A stretch of 12,279 bases of DNA from Candidatus Peregrinibacteria bacterium CG_4_10_14_0_2_um_filter_43_11. GTDB lineage: Bacteria > Patescibacteriota > Gracilibacteria > UM-FILTER-43-11. Positions 1-6,502 of this stretch are shown here, in pieces. The stretch spans positions 1-12,279 of the forward strand of contig PFOK01000016.1 in the NCBI GenBank assembly GCA_002792495.1, written 5' to 3'. Position 1 is the first letter of the stretch. The number at the start of each line of letters is the position of its first letter. Made by a program: the position numbers and the translations under genes. Below the pieces are notes generated by a model. That model did no database searches, was not told the DNA's origin, and saw only the letters and a program-made list of their open reading frames with translations.

Positions 1-2736
1 GATACCGAAGTAGAGAATGTTGTTCGAGAAATTAAGAAGATTGAGACAAATGAGGGCTTTCTCGAAGTTATGAGGAACGGTGTTAATTTGAAAGACCCTC
101 AAACGCATAAAATGAGAGATTATCTGCTCATAGATTTTGAAAATCCTGATAACAACGACTTTATAATAACCAATCAGTTTGTATTTGAAGGCAATGAAGA
201 AAACATCCGTCCTGACATGATCGTATTTTTGAACGGATTGCCTATTGCGGATATTGAGGCCAAGAGTCCGACGGCTTCGGCAACAGTAAATTACGAAAAA
301 GCCATTGATCAGATCAAACGATATGAGAGAACTGCTCGCAAACTCTTCCTTCCTAACTGCTTCAATGTAGCGACCGATGGCATGAAAACAGTATATGGTG
401 CTACCGCATCACCAAAACAATACTTTTTCCAATGGAGAGATGACCAACTCGAAGAGGCGGCAGGTGGTAATCTTGAAATGACATTGATTTCATTGTTTCA
501 AATGAATAATCTTTTGGATATCATTCAAAACTTTATTGTTTTTGAAAAAGAAAAAGGAAGAACAACCAAGAAAATATGTCGATATCAGCAATTTCGGGCT
601 ACTAATCTGATTGTGAGGCGAGTTATTGAAGGCAAAAAGAAAAAAGGCTTAGTTTGGCATACGCAAGGTAGTGGCAAGAGCATAACCATGTTTTTTACTG
701 CTTGGAAATTGCGTTTTAATCCCAATTTAAAGAATCCCAAAGTCTTTATTCTCGTTGACCGTATCGACCTTGATGATCAAATTTTCGAGACCTTTATAAA
801 CTGCGGAGGACAAAATGTAATTCGTGCAACTTCACGCCGTGACTTGGAACAAAAAATTAAATCTCCTGAACGAGGAATTTTCATCTCTACCGTTCAAAAG
901 TTTAGTGAGCTTTCCAAGGAGACAATTAATCTTGATGATAATGTGATTGTACTTTCTGATGAGGCGCACAGAGACAACGAAGGTATTGCTGCAATAAAAC
1001 TGCGTAGCTCAATGAAAAACGCCTTCTTCTTCGGATTTACAGGTACACCGATTGATAAAAAGACTCTCAACACTCATCGAAATTTTGGAGAAGAAGGTGA
1101 AAGGTACCTAGATTATTACTCAATCCAACAAGCTATAGATGACGGAGCTACTCTACCTGTCACCTACGAAGCCAGACTTTCAAAATTCGCCATCAATGAA
1201 GAAAAAGTGGATTCACAATTTGAAGAGTTAACAGGTGAGCTTTCAGATGAAGAAAAGCAAGAACTGATTAAGAAATATGGCAAAAAATCCGCCTTGGTTA
1301 AGCTGGGAAAACGTATGAGAGCCGTGGCTTTGGACATTGTGGAACATTTCAAACTTTACATTGAACCAAACGGGTTTAAAGCCCAGATTGTATGTTATGA
1401 CCGTGAAGCTTGCGCGATGTACAAAAAATTACTTGATGAACTGATACCAAAAGAATGGTCAAAAGTGGTTTATTCTCCCGGCGATCCGAATAGCAACGAT
1501 GAACAATTAAAAAAATATAATACCAACAAAAAAGACCGGGAAAGAATTATTGAGGCTTTTAAGCGCAAGGATGATCCCCTCCGGTTTTTAATCGTCTGTG
1601 ACATGCTTTTAACCGGCTTTGACGCGCCGATTGAGCAAGTGATGTATCTCGACAAACCTTTGCGTGATCACAACCTCTTACAGGCAATCGCAAGAACAAA
1701 CCGCGTCTACAAGAAAGAGAAGGGTTGCGGGAAAATAATCGATTATTATGGAATCACACGAAATCTGCATGACGCTCTTGATTTTGATGAAAGTGTGATT
1801 GATAGCGCCATGATTGACATTGAGGAATATAAAAACAAGTTTAAGGGCTTGTTTAAAGAGATTAAGGATTTATTTACAGGGGTAAATACAGAAGACCCAT
1901 CAATGGATAATCTGCGCAAATGTATAAAATTATTCTTTGAAGACGAGAATAAACAACAATTCTTTTATAACAATTACAACAACCTGAAAATTCTTTTTGA
2001 AATTCTATCGCCTGATCCTTTTTTGGCTGATTATCTTCGCAAATTGCAGTGGCTGGCGAGTTTTTATATTGCCTTTATCAGGGAGTATCGGAACGAAGAA
2101 TCCGGGCACGGTTTAAGCGAATATGGTGGCAAAATGCAAGAACTTATACAGTCGAGCGTCGATTATGAAGGAATCACAAAAAATTTCAGAGAACTTAAGA
2201 TTAACGATATTTATACGCTAGAACGACTTGAGAAAATGGAGGATGAAGAAAAAGCGGTCAATCTTGAAAAAATGTTGAAACGAGAAATCTCAATCAATAT
2301 TGAAACAAACCCGGTTTTCAAAAAGTTTAGTGAAAGACTAATAGCTATTCGAAGCGATTTTGAACAAAATCAGATTGATCTCGCACAGAGAATAAAAGCC
2401 TATTATGAGCTTATGGAAGATATAAAACAGATTGGAGAAAAAGCCAAGGATATGGGGCTTAACCTTAAAGAATATGCAATTTTTACAATAACTGAGGGTT
2501 TTTCTAATAATGCAACAAAGGACGATCTAATTGAATTTGCAAAAGTACTAACGGCGCAACTTGATAAAATTCTTGATCGTGAATGGCAAGAATCTTCTAA
2601 AAGAGAGGCATTCTTGAAAGATGTTAAGCGAGAAGTACAAATTTTAATTCTTAAAGAATTTAAAGAAAAAATCAGCATAAAAGATTTTCAAAAATACTTA
2701 AACGAGTTAACGGACTTAATAATAAAAAAGTTCTAA
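1..2736 (+). CDS. hsdR: Type I restriction enzyme R subunit (HsdR), 5'-truncated by window edge
   Basis: Motor and nuclease subunit of a type I restriction-modification complex: it translocates DNA using ATP and cuts unmodified DNA away from the recognition site. The frame is open from base 1, so the ATG at 70 is internal and the true start lies upstream; 911 codons are visible against roughly 1000 in the family. Counting codons from base 1, a PD-(D/E)xK nuclease core is seen (PD at 71-72, EAK at 86-88), then Walker A TQGSGKS (221-227), DEAHR (320-324), TGTP (347-350), TGFDAP (about 538) and QAIARTNR (561-568), which are superfamily 2 helicase motifs. The C-terminal third is charged and helical, as in the part that binds the methyltransferase. 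No motif is broken, so the enzyme looks intact. hsdM and hsdS are not in the window and presumably lie upstream. The stop overlaps the next start (TAATG). Confidence 0.95.
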   Translation, partial: DTEVENVVREIKKIETNEGFLEVMRNGVNLKDPQTHKMRDYLLIDFENPDNNDFIITNQFVFEGNEENIRPDMIVFLNGLPIADIEAKSPTASATVNYEKAIDQIKRYERTARKLFLPNCFNVATDGMKTVYGATASPKQYFFQWRDDQLEEAAGGNLEMTLISLFQMNNLLDIIQNFIVFEKEKGRTTKKICRYQQFRATNLIVRRVIEGKKKKGLVWHTQGSGKSITMFFTAWKLRFNPNLKNPKVFILVDRIDLDDQIFETFINCGGQNVIRATSRRDLEQKIKSPERGIFISTVQKFSELSKETINLDDNVIVLSDEAHRDNEGIAAIKLRSSMKNAFFFGFTGTPIDKKTLNTHRNFGEEGERYLDYYSIQQAIDDGATLPVTYEARLSKFAINEEKVDSQFEELTGELSDEEKQELIKKYGKKSALVKLGKRMRAVALDIVEHFKLYIEPNGFKAQIVCYDREACAMYKKLLDELIPKEWSKVVYSPGDPNSNDEQLKKYNTNKKDRERIIEAFKRKDDPLRFLIVCDMLLTGFDAPIEQVMYLDKPLRDHNLLQAIARTNRVYKKEKGCGKIIDYYGITRNLHDALDFDESVIDSAMIDIEEYKNKFKGLFKEIKDLFTGVNTEDPSMDNLRKCIKLFFEDENKQQFFYNNYNNLKILFEILSPDPFLADYLRKLQWLASFYIAFIREYRNEESGHGLSEYGGKMQELIQSSVDYEGITKNFRELKINDIYTLERLEKMEDEEKAVNLEKMLKREISINIETNPVFKKFSERLIAIRSDFEQNQIDLAQRIKAYYELMEDIKQIGEKAKDMGLNLKEYAIFTITEGFSNNATKDDLIEFAKVLTAQLDKILDREWQESSKREAFLKDVKREVQILILKEFKEKISIKDFQKYLNELTDLIIKKF

Positions 2737-3290
2737 TGACAAATGAAATAAAATTTTATGATCGTAAAGTACCCTACTCAATAACAAAGAGTAGTCGTGC
2801 TAAGCGCTTAAGGATCGCCGTTTATTGTAATTGTGATGTTGTTGTGACACTCCCACACCATAAAAATATTGAGGATGTGGAATCCTACCTAAGAGAAAAA
2901 TCAAAATGGATTTTAGGAAAGTTAGATTTTTTTAGAGAAGCTAAAGGACTCAAATTTAACGACAAGTCTGTCATTTTTGAGGATAACAAAGATAACGCTT
3001 ATCAGTTAGTAATCAAAACAATAAAAAAATTCAATAAGATATATGGGTTTAAGTACAACAAAATTACAATTAAAAATCTCAAAACAAAATGGGGCAGTTG
3101 TTCTAAAAAAGGTAATTTGAATTTCAATTATAGAATTGTGTTTTTACCTCGCCATTTAGCCGAATATGTCATTGTTCATGAGCTCTGCCACCTGAAAGAA
3201 TTGAGTCATGCAAAGCGGTATTGGCAATTGGTTGAAAAAACATTGCCAAGCTACAAAGATCTTATCCGTGAATTAAAAAGTGATTATTAG
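2736..3290 (+). CDS. SprT/YgjP-like zinc metallopeptidase (DUF45/M48-type), compact form
   Basis: Predicted cytoplasmic zinc metallopeptidase of the YgjP/DUF45 family, 184 residues. The zinc site HELCH is at 148-152 with a further His at 158, and the family signature KTKWGSCSKKGNLNFNYR is at about 116-133. The N-terminal RAKRLRIAVY strand and the REKSKWIL helix are also typical. It is shorter than the usual ~230 residues because most of the middle segment, including the YLG-type strand region, is missing; I recall this short form from Patescibacteria. Its ATG shares one base with the hsdR stop (TAATG) and no Shine-Dalgarno is visible, so translation is probably coupled to hsdR. The pairing suggests a role linked to restriction, for example turnover of HsdR or of protein-DNA adducts, but the substrate is unknown. 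Confidence 0.85.
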   Translation: MTNEIKFYDRKVPYSITKSSRAKRLRIAVYCNCDVVVTLPHHKNIEDVESYLREKSKWILGKLDFFREAKGLKFNDKSVIFEDNKDNAYQLVIKTIKKFNKIYGFKYNKITIKNLKTKWGSCSKKGNLNFNYRIVFLPRHLAEYVIVHELCHLKELSHAKRYWQLVEKTLPSYKDLIRELKSDY

Positions 3291-3320
3291 TTTAAAGATT
3301 ACTAAATTTCATCGATTACT

Positions 3321-3584
3321 ATGATTTTTCACCGTCCCCAAAAAATAAAACAATCTGACCACGAAGGCGAAAATGATGGTTTCACTAAAAAATACGATGT
3401 GAAACATCTTGTTTATTATGAAATGTATGCAAAACCGATTGAAGCCATTCAAAGAGAAAAACGAATGAAAAAATGGAGAAGGCAATGGAAAATTAATTTA
3501 ATCGAAGAATCCAATCCAAATTGGAACGACTTATATTTTCAATTGACAGAAGGCGACGAGGACTCCGTAACGAATACGGAGTGA
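3321..3584 (+). pseudogene. GIY-YIG nuclease remnant lacking the GIY-YIG end
   Basis: The 87-residue frame matches the C-terminal two thirds of small GIY-YIG (YhbQ/UPF0213-like) nucleases: GFTKKYDVKHLVYYE (21-35), then the helix with REKRMKKWRR (45-54) and NPNWNDL (65-71). The N-terminal strands carrying the GIY and YIG tyrosines, and the usual arginine helix, are absent. The first ~13 residues do not fit the family, and only 30 bases separate this frame from the upstream stop, so the missing part cannot lie there. Two of the other upstream frames hit stops at once. The last ~10 codons run into a terminator-like hairpin, suggesting the original stop was also lost. Most likely an inactivated nuclease; a short product with another role cannot be excluded. 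Confidence 0.7.
3562..3582 (+). terminator. Terminator-like hairpin at end of the GIY-YIG remnant
   Basis: A perfect 8-bp stem (ACTCCGTA / TACGGAGT, arms 3562-3569 and 3575-3582) with a 5-base loop is followed by a weak T-rich stretch (ATTTCT). It overlaps the TGA stop of the GIY-YIG remnant and lies between two convergent transcription units. The poor T-tract makes efficient intrinsic termination uncertain. Confidence 0.45.
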
Positions 3585-3632
3585 CTATTTCTAAATAAAG
3601 GATGACAATGTCGGAACCGGCGTCTAAATCAG

Positions 3633-4550
3633 CTATCTCAATTTCTTATAAAACCGATACAGCCAATACCAAGAAGGGCGCAATACAAGCTCACATGCCT
3701 GAGGATATTCGACAACCTGTCCACCGAATTTCTTTTTGAATTCCGTCACGCCCGCCCAAGCATGATTCTTAGATCTTTCGGGCGAAATTCCCAAAAAATC
3801 ATAGTGTTTGCACCCACGCTTTTGAGCTTCTTTTACAGCTGCCCACTGCACTAGGTAAGGTGCCATAAGATTGCGGTAATGATGATCGGAAGCACCATAA
3901 TAATAAATCCCCCATTCATCAATATAAACAAAAATGCCACCGGCAATAACGCGCCCTTCGTATTCTGCCAAAAGGAGTTGAGCATGATCGCCTAACGCGG
4001 ATAGCATCTTTTCGTAATAAGATTTGGGATGTGCGCCAAAGCCATCCCGCCCGCCGGTAATAAGCAAAAGACGATGGAACTCACTCACATCTTCGCTAGG
4101 TCGAACCTGAATACCATGTCGTTCTCCGACTTTGATGTTATAGCGCCCCTTGGGCTTCATCTGCGCGAGCAATTCCTCATCGGACAGAGTAAGGTCGAGC
4201 ACGAGACTCGTCTGAGGATGATGATCGTAATTGGTAATTTTTAATTCTAAATTTTTAATTTTTAATGATTGATAAGGAGATAGTCGTACAAAAACCGATT
4301 GCTCCTTTTTTCCAACCCCTTTGATCTTTTCAAGGATTTTAGATAACGATTTTTCATTCGTAAAAAGCGGTCCACGAGGAACCTCCAGCCAATTCAAGGC
4401 AAAGGGCAAAGAGTGCTGAACGACAAGCGCGGTCGCGCCATCGACCTCAAGCAACCGGGTCTTTCGTCCAACAGAGATCTGAAAATCGCCCCAAAGAGAA
4501 TGTTGCCACAAATTACGCCGAGGATGTTCTTTCCAAAAATCCATGATCAT
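3633..4550 (-). CDS. FemAB/FemX-like peptidyltransferase (GNAT fold)
   Basis: Predicted aminoacyltransferase of the FemABX family. Members use aminoacyl-tRNA to add residues to the peptide bridge of peptidoglycan precursors on the inner membrane face. The 305-residue protein has two GNAT-like halves; family features are PKGRYNI at 133-139, the AEYEGRVIAGGIFV strand pair at about 195-208, an acceptor-fold segment around YYYGASDHHYRN (216-227), and YDFLGI (250-255). Length is slightly under the typical 330-400. Its ATG abuts the purN stop with no gap, so it is translated from the purN transcript; GGTGA lies about 10 bases before the ATG, the nearest thing to a Shine-Dalgarno in the window. A second Met two codons in is an alternative start. 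An AT-rich repeat encodes residues ~95-108. The amino acid transferred cannot be read from sequence. Confidence 0.85.
   Translation of the reverse strand: MIMDFWKEHPRRNLWQHSLWGDFQISVGRKTRLLEVDGATALVVQHSLPFALNWLEVPRGPLFTNEKSLSKILEKIKGVGKKEQSVFVRLSPYQSLKIKNLELKITNYDHHPQTSLVLDLTLSDEELLAQMKPKGRYNIKVGERHGIQVRPSEDVSEFHRLLLITGGRDGFGAHPKSYYEKMLSALGDHAQLLLAEYEGRVIAGGIFVYIDEWGIYYYGASDHHYRNLMAPYLVQWAAVKEAQKRGCKHYDFLGISPERSKNHAWAGVTEFKKKFGGQVVEYPQACELVLRPSWYWLYRFYKKLR
4227..4268. repeat. AT-rich short tandem repeat inside femX-like gene
   Basis: Three copies of AATTTTTAAT begin at 4236, 4250 and 4257, giving steps of 14 and 7 bases. The tract is almost pure A/T inside a gene that is otherwise much richer in G+C. 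It stays in frame and encodes a Lys/Leu/Ile/Asn-rich segment (about residues 95-108) between the two GNAT halves, where length variation would be tolerated. Confidence 0.55.
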
Positions 4551-5132
4551 TTATTTAATTTCACCGTCGGCAAACATTTGAATCGCCTTAGGGTACCACT
4601 CTTTTTCAAGGGCTTGTACCTTGGTTTTTAAAGTGTCTTTTGTGTCTTCGTGGCCAACAGAAACTGATTTTTGGAGAACAATGGGGCCGGCATCCACAGC
4701 CTCTTCCACAAAATGAATGGTCATTCCGGTTTCTTTTTCACCCGCATCTAAAACGGCTTGATGCACATCCAGATTCATGCCACCGGCGAATTTAGGAAGC
4801 AAACTGGGATGAACATTGATGATCTGATGAGGATACCGATTAATCATCGGCGCGCTAATGATGCGCATGTACCCAACGAGGACGATCAAATCAAGGCGAT
4901 AAGGCTCAAGAACGGTCATCACTTCCCGATCGTATGCCTCACGCGACTTACCTTTAGGATCCACAAAATGAACCAGAATATTGGCCTTTTGAGCTTTTAG
5001 AACAGCACCGCAATCCGCAACGTTGGTAAAAAGACAGGCAATATCGACAGTCAAACGACCCGCGTCACGCTCATCAATCATCGCCTGAAAATCCGTACCA
5101 TTGGCGGAAGCGAAAACCGCGATTTTGTACAT
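4551..5132 (-). CDS. purN: Phosphoribosylglycinamide formyltransferase (GAR transformylase)
   Basis: Transfers the formyl group of 10-formyltetrahydrofolate to GAR, the third step of purine synthesis, in the cytoplasm. The 193 residues match PurN in length. The phosphate-binding loop reads ASANGTDFQ (8-16), the catalytic Asn and His are in INVHPSLLP (N106, H108), and the catalytic Asp is in AVDAGPIV (D147), so all three active-site residues are present. It is the first gene of a two-gene unit with the FemAB-like gene, whose ATG follows its stop directly. An extended -10 promoter lies 24 bases upstream; the leader is only about 17 bases and shows no Shine-Dalgarno. No other purine gene is in the window, so whether the pathway is complete is unknown. 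Confidence 0.95.
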   Translation of the reverse strand: MYKIAVFASANGTDFQAMIDERDAGRLTVDIACLFTNVADCGAVLKAQKANILVHFVDPKGKSREAYDREVMTVLEPYRLDLIVLVGYMRIISAPMINRYPHQIINVHPSLLPKFAGGMNLDVHQAVLDAGEKETGMTIHFVEEAVDAGPIVLQKSVSVGHEDTKDTLKTKVQALEKEWYPKAIQMFADGEIK

Positions 5133-5155
5133 AGTAAAAAATTAGTAGCGAATGG

Positions 5156-5184
5156 ATTATAACAAATTCGCAAAGCTTTCGTAA
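5156..5184 (-). promoter_or_regulatory. Predicted promoter of purN-femX unit
   Basis: On the minus strand TATAAT (5161 to 5156) is preceded by TG one base upstream (TGTTATAAT), a textbook extended -10. A weak -35, TTACGA (5184 to 5179), is 17 bases away. Predicted transcription start is near 5149, about 17 bases before the purN ATG. Confidence 0.7.
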
Positions 5185-5234
5185 TACCATTCATTACATC
5201 ATTATTTCGTTATATCAAAAAAGTTTGGATAACG

Positions 5235-5280
5235 ATCGATCGATTGATCAAAAACAATGAGATAACGTTTGTATATATAC
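5235..5280. repeat. Two 10-bp perfect palindromes behind the toxin-antitoxin module
   Basis: ATCGATCGAT (5235-5244) and GTATATATAC (5271-5280) are each perfectly self-complementary. They lie between the end of the DUF3467-like gene and the purN promoter. They may be protein-binding sites or fold weakly; no T-tract makes either a convincing terminator. The rest of this 163-base gap shows nothing else I can name. Confidence 0.35.
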
Positions 5281-5295
5281 CAAATCACAGACTAT

Positions 5296-5595
5296 TTATT
5301 TACCCCTCTCCTTTTTAAGTTTTTCTATGGTTTTATCTTCTCCTTTTTTTCCCTCCATTTCTTTTATCTGTTTACTTAATAAATTCCCCAGCTCTACCAA
5401 TGCTCTGTGAGACAAAGTAACTCTCGCAACCTCCTCTGTCTCACCTTTAAAATTCTGAATATTACCCTTACTGGTCTGCACTGGTTTAATTTGATAGAAA
5501 ATTAAGCTAGCGTCATATTGACTTATAACACTCGAAACAAATTGGGCATATTTCGCCTCACCGATTTCTTTTATATTAGTTTCCGATTGTTGCAT
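5296..5595 (-). CDS. Small DUF3467-like protein, third gene of a toxin-antitoxin module
   Basis: A 99-residue protein of unknown function. The N-terminal stretch EAKYAQFVSSVISQYDAS (13-30) and the later EEVARVTLSHRALVELGNLL (54-73) resemble the two conserved blocks of DUF3467 (a YAN-type strand, then an R-V-x-L-S-P/H helix start). The tail (80-99) is Lys/Glu-rich. I chose the ATG at 5595, not the one at 5688: the extra 31 residues would be a low-complexity Lys/His/Tyr stretch read inside the antitoxin gene. With this start it overlaps the antitoxin stop by 20 bases in another frame, and no Shine-Dalgarno is seen, so coupled translation is likely. The assignment is by eye and moderate; a role as regulator or accessory of the toxin-antitoxin pair is inferred only from position. 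Confidence 0.65.
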   Translation of the reverse strand: MQQSETNIKEIGEAKYAQFVSSVISQYDASLIFYQIKPVQTSKGNIQNFKGETEEVARVTLSHRALVELGNLLSKQIKEMEGKKGEDKTIEKLKKERGK

Positions 5596-6016
5596 AGGAT
5601 TGAAAAAAATTAGATGATAATGATGATAGTGAAGGTGCTTGCGTCGCTTGGTATTCCATATCTTTTTTTTCCGATGTAGCTCCGACAACTCCTCCGGTTT
5701 TATAATTATAGAAATATGCGAATTCTTGTTTTTCAGTTTCTTTATCTACTCCAAATATTTCTAAATCTATTTCGAGTGCGTCACTTATGAGCCAAATTGT
5801 AGAACATTGCATATTCTGTCCTGATTCAATTCTGGCAACTGCACTTTGACTCATGCCTAATTTTTCAGCAAAAGTTTTTTGTGTGTAACCCTTATCTTGC
5901 CTGAGACGCGAAATATTTAAACCAACTTCCGATAGCCACAATTCGAATTCCATCTCTTCTTTTAATTCAGGTTCTTTCTGAAATGCCTTTTTAACGTACC
6001 GATTAAAGTTTTTCAT
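5576..6016 (-). CDS. XRE-family helix-turn-helix antitoxin (HigA-like)
   Basis: A 146-residue DNA-binding protein. The Cro/CI-type helix-turn-helix spans about residues 33-88: ISRLRQDKGYTQKTFAEKLG, then MSQSAVARIESGQ (55-67) as turn and recognition helix, and a closing helix near IWLISDALEI. The N-terminal ~31 residues are charged and helical, as in many HigA antitoxins. The C-terminal ~50 residues have aromatic and Ser/Gln-rich stretches and match nothing I know. It begins three bases after the toxin stop, the toxin-first order of higBA loci. In that family the antitoxin binds and inhibits the toxin and represses its own promoter; the inverted repeats upstream of the toxin gene would be its operators. 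No Shine-Dalgarno is visible. Confidence 0.85.
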   Translation of the reverse strand: MKNFNRYVKKAFQKEPELKEEMEFELWLSEVGLNISRLRQDKGYTQKTFAEKLGMSQSAVARIESGQNMQCSTIWLISDALEIDLEIFGVDKETEKQEFAYFYNYKTGGVVGATSEKKDMEYQATQAPSLSSLSSNFFQSYATIGN

Positions 6017-6019
6017 AAT

Positions 6020-6382
6020 TTAGAAATTAACAATGGTTTTAGCGCGGTTTATTGTAACACCTAATTCTTTCGAGGGGGTTTTATTGCCTTGTTTATCGAA
6101 AGCATGAAGCAAATACAGGTAATTTTTTGTTAAAGCAGTATGGATTCGATATTTCTTCCTTTTGATTTTGAGTTGGATGATTATAAGATTCATTTCCTTT
6201 GCGCCACGGTTACCAACGTGTAATGGTTTGTAGGAATCACTATCGATTTGAATTAATTCCTCGCCGTGTTTCGCTAATTTAACGATCATATCAACCAACT
6301 TCATCCAATGCTTTTTGTTGTCTACCTGCACTCCGTTTAAATATTTTTCTACTTTATTGTGGAAATCCGTTTGTCTACTCAT
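6020..6382 (-). CDS. HigB/RelE-like toxin (Gp49 family)
   Basis: Predicted ribosome-dependent mRNA interferase of the RelE/HigB superfamily, 120 residues. The C-terminal half fits the Gp49/HigB pattern: a strand IKRKKYRIHTAL (73-84), then YLYLLHAFDKQGNKTPSKEL (88-107) corresponding to the family's LLHGFxKKtxKTPxxEI block, then a helix INRAKTIV. The first 50 residues are helical and charged. The usual double Lys after the Phe is replaced by DKQ, and the N-terminal half matches less well. Gene order, spacing to the XRE gene and the promoter with inverted repeats all support a toxin-antitoxin locus. Activity is not certain, since catalytic residues vary widely in this family. Confidence 0.72.
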   Translation of the reverse strand: MSRQTDFHNKVEKYLNGVQVDNKKHWMKLVDMIVKLAKHGEELIQIDSDSYKPLHVGNRGAKEMNLIIIQLKIKRKKYRIHTALTKNYLYLLHAFDKQGNKTPSKELGVTINRAKTIVNF

Positions 6383-6394
6383 TATATCATTAAA

Positions 6395-6407
6395 GTAATA
6401 CTATTAC
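6395..6407. promoter_or_regulatory. Inverted repeat in the toxin gene leader (candidate operator)
   Basis: GTAATA-C-TATTAC is a perfect 6+1+6 inverted repeat between the predicted transcription start and the toxin ATG, 13 bases before the ATG. Position and symmetry fit a site for the downstream XRE protein, or a translation-level control element. Confidence 0.45.
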
Positions 6408-6423
6408 AATGTAAAACAATAGA

Positions 6424-6452
6424 AATATATCATATGAGATATAACAAATCAA
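6424..6452 (-). promoter_or_regulatory. Predicted promoter of toxin-antitoxin module with spacer inverted repeat
   Basis: On the minus strand TTGATT (6452 to 6447) and TATATT (6429 to 6424) are separated by exactly 17 bases. The inverted repeat ATATC-N6-GATAT (6427-6442) lies across the spacer and -10, the classic place for an autorepressor operator. Predicted start is near 6417, giving a leader of about 35 bases. Confidence 0.6.
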
Positions 6453-6458
6453 GAGATT

Positions 6459-6476
6459 TTTTTAACTTATTAAAAA
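6459..6476. terminator. A/T-only hairpin between cofE-like gene and toxin promoter
   Basis: TTTTTAA (6459-6465) and TTAAAAA (6470-6476) form a 7-bp stem with a 4-base loop. It could slow transcription leaving the cofE-like gene, but the stem contains no G-C pair and no good T-tract follows. Weak call. Confidence 0.2.
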
Positions 6477-6502
6477 GACAAATAATGACCTATGATTGCA
6501 AA

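Noticed and set aside
70..72. ATG as the start of hsdR
   Set aside because: The frame is open upstream to base 1 with typical HsdR-like sequence, so the gene is cut by the window and this Met is internal.
3585..3632. tRNA or other structured RNA between the convergent genes
   Set aside because: Too short for a tRNA, and only a weak GC-rich mini-hairpin can be drawn.
3602..3739. Small plus-strand frame starting MTMSEPASK
   Set aside because: Nearly all of it is antisense to the conserved C-terminus of the FemAB-like gene; no independent support.
5596..5688. N-terminal extension of the DUF3467-like protein from an ATG at 5688
   Set aside because: It would add a low-complexity Lys/His/Tyr stretch read wholly inside the antitoxin gene; the family-like part begins after the ATG at 5595.
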